A stretch of DNA of 8,421 bases from Bacillota bacterium (GTDB lineage Bacteria; Bacillota; Clostridia; Peptostreptococcales; Anaerovoracaceae). Positions 5,995-8,421 of this stretch are shown piece after piece. The stretch spans positions 1 through 8,421 of the forward strand of contig JAFWFF010000072.1 in NCBI GenBank assembly GCA_017515765.1, given 5' to 3'. The notes below the pieces were generated by a model that made no database searches, was not told the DNA's origin, and was given only the letters and a program-made list of their open reading frames with translations. How positions within the stretch are numbered: the first letter of the stretch is position 1; each line of letters starts with the position of its first letter. The position numbers and the translations under genes were made by a program.

Positions 5995-7476
5995 TCAGAA
6001 ATCCATGTTGGATATGTATTCGTCTTTGAAGCGCGGGTCGTCCGCGAGTTCTATCGGCCGGCATTTCTTCCTGATCGCTTCCAGGCGCTCTTCGGTTATA
6101 TCTCCGCGGGCAAAGCCGATGGCCCCGCCGAGCGGAGTGTTCCCGCAGACCTCGATCTTTCCGCGCAGCTTCTCCGGGAAAAGACCGATCTCGAAAGCTT
6201 TGTCCGGGTCGATCCACTTTCCGAACCCGCCCGCGACGTACAGCTTCCCGAGGTCACCCGCGCCGACGCCGGCTTCCTTAAGCAGGACTTCCAGGCCAGC
6301 CCTGATCGCGGCCTTAGCGGTCTGGACCTTCCGGACGTCCTCTTGGGTGAACCTGACGCTCCTGGCGATCTGGTATCCGTTCCCGAACCCGTGAACAAAG
6401 GCTCCGCTCCTGTCCAGTATGCCGTTCTTCAGGAGCTCCGCCGTGAGCGCTATCACGCCGCTCCCGCAAAGCCCCGCCGGGTCGTCCTGCCCGATCACGT
6501 CGAAATACTTAAGATCCCCGCTTATCTGGACGTCCCTCACAGCGCCGGCAGAAGCCGCCATCCCGCAGCTTATCCCCGCGCCTTCCAGGGCCGGCCCCGC
6601 TGCCGTCGACGTCACGAGTATGCCGTCGGGGCACGAAAGGGCTATCTCCCCGTTCGTTCCGATGTCTATGAAAGCGTTGTATCCCTCCGCCTTGTCAAAG
6701 TCCGCGCAGGCCATGCCGGCAAGCACGTCCGCCCCGACGAAGGGCGATATGCACGGAAGGAGCACCGTCGCCGCGTTGTATATGATATCGGTCGTGTACG
6801 CCTCATACGGCGCCTGGGCGAGCCCGCTGACGTCATAGCCCATATAGAGGTGCTCCATCGCGGTGTTCCCGGCGATGACCGTGCTCCTCACAGCAGTCGA
6901 AGGCACTCCGGCCTCAGCCGCGCAGCGCAGCCTGAGCGAATCCACGTCGCCTCTCGCCGCGTTTCTAAGGGATTCCCTCTTCCCCGCGCAGGAAGCCTCG
7001 ATGCGCGAGATCACGTCCTCGCCATAGCTCCTCTGGCTGGAAGCTTTGCCCGCCTCCGCGATGATCTCACTTTCAGGCGAGATCAGGGCTGCAGCGACCG
7101 TCGTGGTCCCGAGGTCCACCGCCAGGAAATATCCCGCGTGCCCGGACTTCCCGCCTTCCGCGCCGGATCCGGCGGCGCCATCCGCGCCTTTCCTGTCCGC
7201 CCACGCTCTGGCAGAGCCGCTGAGCTCCGTCTCTATCTCCTCTTCGCCCAGGACATCGTCGTCCACTATCACGGTCATCTCTCTGTCCGGAACGGTCCGG
7301 CAAGCGAGAAAATGCTCCCCGTCCGCGGAAACTCTGCATTTTCCGCAGATCCCGTTCCCTCCGCAGTCCGACCTTACGGGAACGCCCTGTTCCCGTAAGA
7401 GCTGCATCACGGTCTTGTCTCCGTCCGGGCTGACCCGCGCAATTACCTTTTCAAGCTCCTGTCTGATGTCGTCCAT
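5995..7476 (-). CDS. [2Fe-2S] ferredoxin/ASKHA protein, RACo-like corrinoid activator (DUF4445)
   Basis: A 493-residue two-module protein. Residues 1-75 are a plant-type [2Fe-2S] ferredoxin with Cys38, Cys44, Cys47 and Cys59 (CX5CX2CX11C; CGGNGICGKC then FLACR). A Gly/Ala-rich linker (about 97-115) leads to an ASKHA ATPase domain of the DUF4445 type. That domain has phosphate loops AVDLGTTTVA (119-128) and FIDIGTNGEI (269-278), AGNTAMEHL (202-210), GLCGSG (336-341) and the adenosine motif AGGFGKW (415-421). Known relatives such as RACo and RamA use ATP to drive reduction of inactive Co(II) corrinoid in methyltransferase systems. Here that function is inferred from family alone. The protein is shorter than classic RACo (about 630 residues), apparently in the region between the two modules. 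No corrinoid protein or methyltransferase is encoded in the window. Its ATG overlaps the PNP stop codon as TAATG, with GGGAG seven bases upstream. Confidence 0.88.
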   Translation of the reverse strand: MDDIRQELEKVIARVSPDGDKTVMQLLREQGVPVRSDCGGNGICGKCRVSADGEHFLACRTVPDREMTVIVDDDVLGEEEIETELSGSARAWADRKGADGAAGSGAEGGKSGHAGYFLAVDLGTTTVAAALISPESEIIAEAGKASSQRSYGEDVISRIEASCAGKRESLRNAARGDVDSLRLRCAAEAGVPSTAVRSTVIAGNTAMEHLYMGYDVSGLAQAPYEAYTTDIIYNAATVLLPCISPFVGADVLAGMACADFDKAEGYNAFIDIGTNGEIALSCPDGILVTSTAAGPALEGAGISCGMAASAGAVRDVQISGDLKYFDVIGQDDPAGLCGSGVIALTAELLKNGILDRSGAFVHGFGNGYQIARSVRFTQEDVRKVQTAKAAIRAGLEVLLKEAGVGAGDLGKLYVAGGFGKWIDPDKAFEIGLFPEKLRGKIEVCGNTPLGGAIGFARGDITEERLEAIRKKCRPIELADDPRFKDEYISNMDF

Positions 7477-8306
7477 TACAGTTCTCCCAGCTCTTTGATG
7501 ACTCCCGTCACCAGCTTCTCAAACTTTGCTGCCACTCTGTCAGCCGTCTCCTGCACTTCCGCGTGAGTGAGCGGCTGGTCCAGGATGCCCGCTGCCATAT
7601 TGCTTATGCAGGAAACGCCGAGCACCTTAAGGCCCATGTGGTTCGCCGCTATCGCTTCGACCGCCGTGCTCATGCCTACTGCCGACGCCCCGAGGAGGCG
7701 GTAGGCTTTGATCTCCGCCGGGGTCTCGAACTGCGGCCCGGTCGCCTGCAGATACACGCCTTCCTTAAGGTCTATCCCCTCTTCCGCCGCGACGCGCTTC
7801 ACGAGTTCGCGGATCTCCGGATCGTAGACCTTTCCCATATCCGGGAACCTGGTCCCGAGTTCCTCAATGTTCGGCCCGATCAAAGGGCTGGGCACGAAGC
7901 TCGAGATATGGTCCCTTATCAGCATCAGGTCTCCGGGGCTGAAAGACAGGTCTATCCCTCCCGCCGCGTTCGTCAGGAAGAGGACCTTTGCTCCCATAAG
8001 TCCCATGAGCCTCGCAGGCATCACAACGTCAGAGATGTCGTAGCCCTCGTAATAGTGGACGCGTCCCTTCATCGCGGCGACGGGCACTCCGGAGACCGTC
8101 CCGAAAAGGAACCTCCCGTCATGCCCCTGCACCGTGGATACCGGGAATCCTTTGATCTCGCTGTAGGGGATCTCCGCCTCCACTTCCATGTTCCTGGCGT
8201 ATCCGCCGAGGCCCGATCCCAGCACCAGAGCGACCTTCGGCACGAATGACGTCCTCTCTCTTATCTGCGCAAGCGCCTCTATGAGTTTCACATATCGTTT
8301 ATCCAT
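7476..8306 (-). CDS. punA: Purine nucleoside phosphorylase, trimeric PNP/MTAP family
   Basis: A complete 276-residue enzyme of purine salvage, cleaving inosine or guanosine with phosphate to base and ribose-1-phosphate. Family motifs appear in order: LVLGSGLGG (28-35) with phosphate-binding Ser31, GHDGRFLFG (61-69) with His62, GRVHYYEGY (81-89), TNAAGGI (112-118), GPQFETPAEI (190-199) with Glu194 for the base, GMSTAVEAIAANH (211-223), and CISNMAAGI (233-241) with Asn236 as the expected N7 contact. Length and motifs mark the low-molecular-weight trimeric class (PunA), not the hexameric DeoD class. MTA phosphorylase is a less likely alternative given Glu194 and Asn236. It is the first gene of the operon, about 50 bases from the predicted transcription start. 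Its ribosome site is a plain GGGGG (8315-8311) only four bases from the ATG, weaker than those of gap and the PBP. Confidence 0.95.
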   Translation of the reverse strand: MDKRYVKLIEALAQIRERTSFVPKVALVLGSGLGGYARNMEVEAEIPYSEIKGFPVSTVQGHDGRFLFGTVSGVPVAAMKGRVHYYEGYDISDVVMPARLMGLMGAKVLFLTNAAGGIDLSFSPGDLMLIRDHISSFVPSPLIGPNIEELGTRFPDMGKVYDPEIRELVKRVAAEEGIDLKEGVYLQATGPQFETPAEIKAYRLLGASAVGMSTAVEAIAANHMGLKVLGVSCISNMAAGILDQPLTHAEVQETADRVAAKFEKLVTGVIKELGEL

Positions 8307-8363
8307 ATTTCCCCCGGTTCTTCCAATCGTCCGGAACGTCAGCTTCTGTTTACATTAAAAGAT

Positions 8364-8392
8364 ATTATACCGCAAATCGCGCTTCATTTGAA
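8364..8392 (-). promoter_or_regulatory. Sigma-A-like promoter of the punA-led operon
   Basis: On the minus strand TTCAAA (8392-8387; four of six matches to the -35 consensus), a 17-base spacer and a perfect TATAAT -10 (8369-8364) precede the PNP ATG by 57 bases. Transcription would begin near 8357. The surrounding bases are distinctly AT-richer than the genes. No other convincing promoter was found inside the packed operon. Confidence 0.7.
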
Positions 8393-8398
8393 GCGTGA
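8377..8398. promoter_or_regulatory. Palindrome overlapping the -35, possible repressor operator
   Basis: CGCTTCA (8380-8386), two bases, and TGAAGCG (8389-8395) form a perfect seven-base inverted repeat. One mismatched pair outward, two further pairs extend it to 8377-8398. It covers the -35 hexamer of the operon promoter, the classic place for a dimeric repressor. A matching transcriptional regulator is not encoded in the window, and I do not recognise the half-site as that of a named regulator. Confidence 0.45.
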
Positions 8399-8421
8399 GA
8401 AGCAGGATTCGAATTGAAATC
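8399..8421. other. Unassigned right edge
   Basis: The last 23 bases lie upstream of the operon promoter. No gene, start codon with ribosome site, or hairpin can be supported in so short a piece. Confidence 0.3.

Noticed and set aside
6343..7398. Long plus-strand open frame (351 codons) opposite the ASKHA gene
   Set aside because: It is antisense to a gene with clear motifs, and its translation is rich in Arg, Pro, His and Gly with no recognisable domain, as expected for a shadow frame in GC-rich DNA.
7563..8249. Plus-strand open frame of 228 codons opposite the PNP gene
   Set aside because: It is the complement of a well-supported PNP coding sequence, Arg/His-rich, with no ribosome site or known motif.
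8307..8363. Riboswitch in the punA leader
   Set aside because: Only about 50 bases of 5' leader are available, with weak TTCC/GGAA pairing. No purine-riboswitch three-way junction can be drawn.

Overview
The window is a compact, GC-rich stretch (roughly 55-60% G+C by eye) in which every supported gene lies on the minus strand. The Shine-Dalgarno sites are strong AAGGAGG-type, the glyceraldehyde-3-phosphate dehydrogenase is of the Clostridia type, a corrinoid-activator-like ASKHA/ferredoxin protein is present, and an FHA domain is fused to a SEDS glycan polymerase next to a class B PBP. Together these point to an anaerobic member of the Bacillota (class Clostridia, one of its GC-rich lineages). 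That placement is inference; there is no rRNA or other decisive marker.

Reading in the direction of transcription, from the right edge to the left: a sigma-A-like promoter with a palindrome over its -35 (8364-8398) precedes seven tightly packed genes. They are a trimeric-type purine nucleoside phosphorylase (7476-8306), a [2Fe-2S] ferredoxin/ASKHA protein related to reductive activators of corrinoid proteins (5995-7476), type I GAPDH (4951-5979), a FabG/YmfI-like short-chain dehydrogenase (4212-4946), an FHA-SEDS fusion (2328-4208), a class B penicillin-binding protein of the PbpA kind (988-2310), and a small two-helix membrane protein of unknown function (386-991). Intergenic gaps are 17 bases or less and two junctions overlap (TAATG, ATGA). 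A rho-independent terminator (336-360) sits 25 bases after the last stop codon. No internal terminator was seen, so the simplest reading is one operon of about 8 kb. After the terminator an AT-rich leader carries a possible promoter for a separate minus-strand gene, the first 72 codons of an O-acetylhomoserine sulfhydrylase-like enzyme (1-216), cut by the window edge.

The operon joins purine salvage, glycolysis, a redox activator and an SDR to a peptidoglycan polymerase/transpeptidase pair. The SEDS protein polymerises lipid II and the PBP cross-links the product. The FHA domain suggests control by threonine phosphorylation, echoing the fhaB-rodA-pbpA linkage of actinobacteria in one polypeptide. 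The points most worth a second look are the FHA-SEDS fusion with its conserved FHA histidine replaced by glutamine, the ASKHA activator without a corrinoid partner nearby, the palindromic operator candidate, and the AT-rich last gene. I see no mobile elements, CRISPR arrays, tRNA or rRNA genes, and no clear evidence of a wholly new system.
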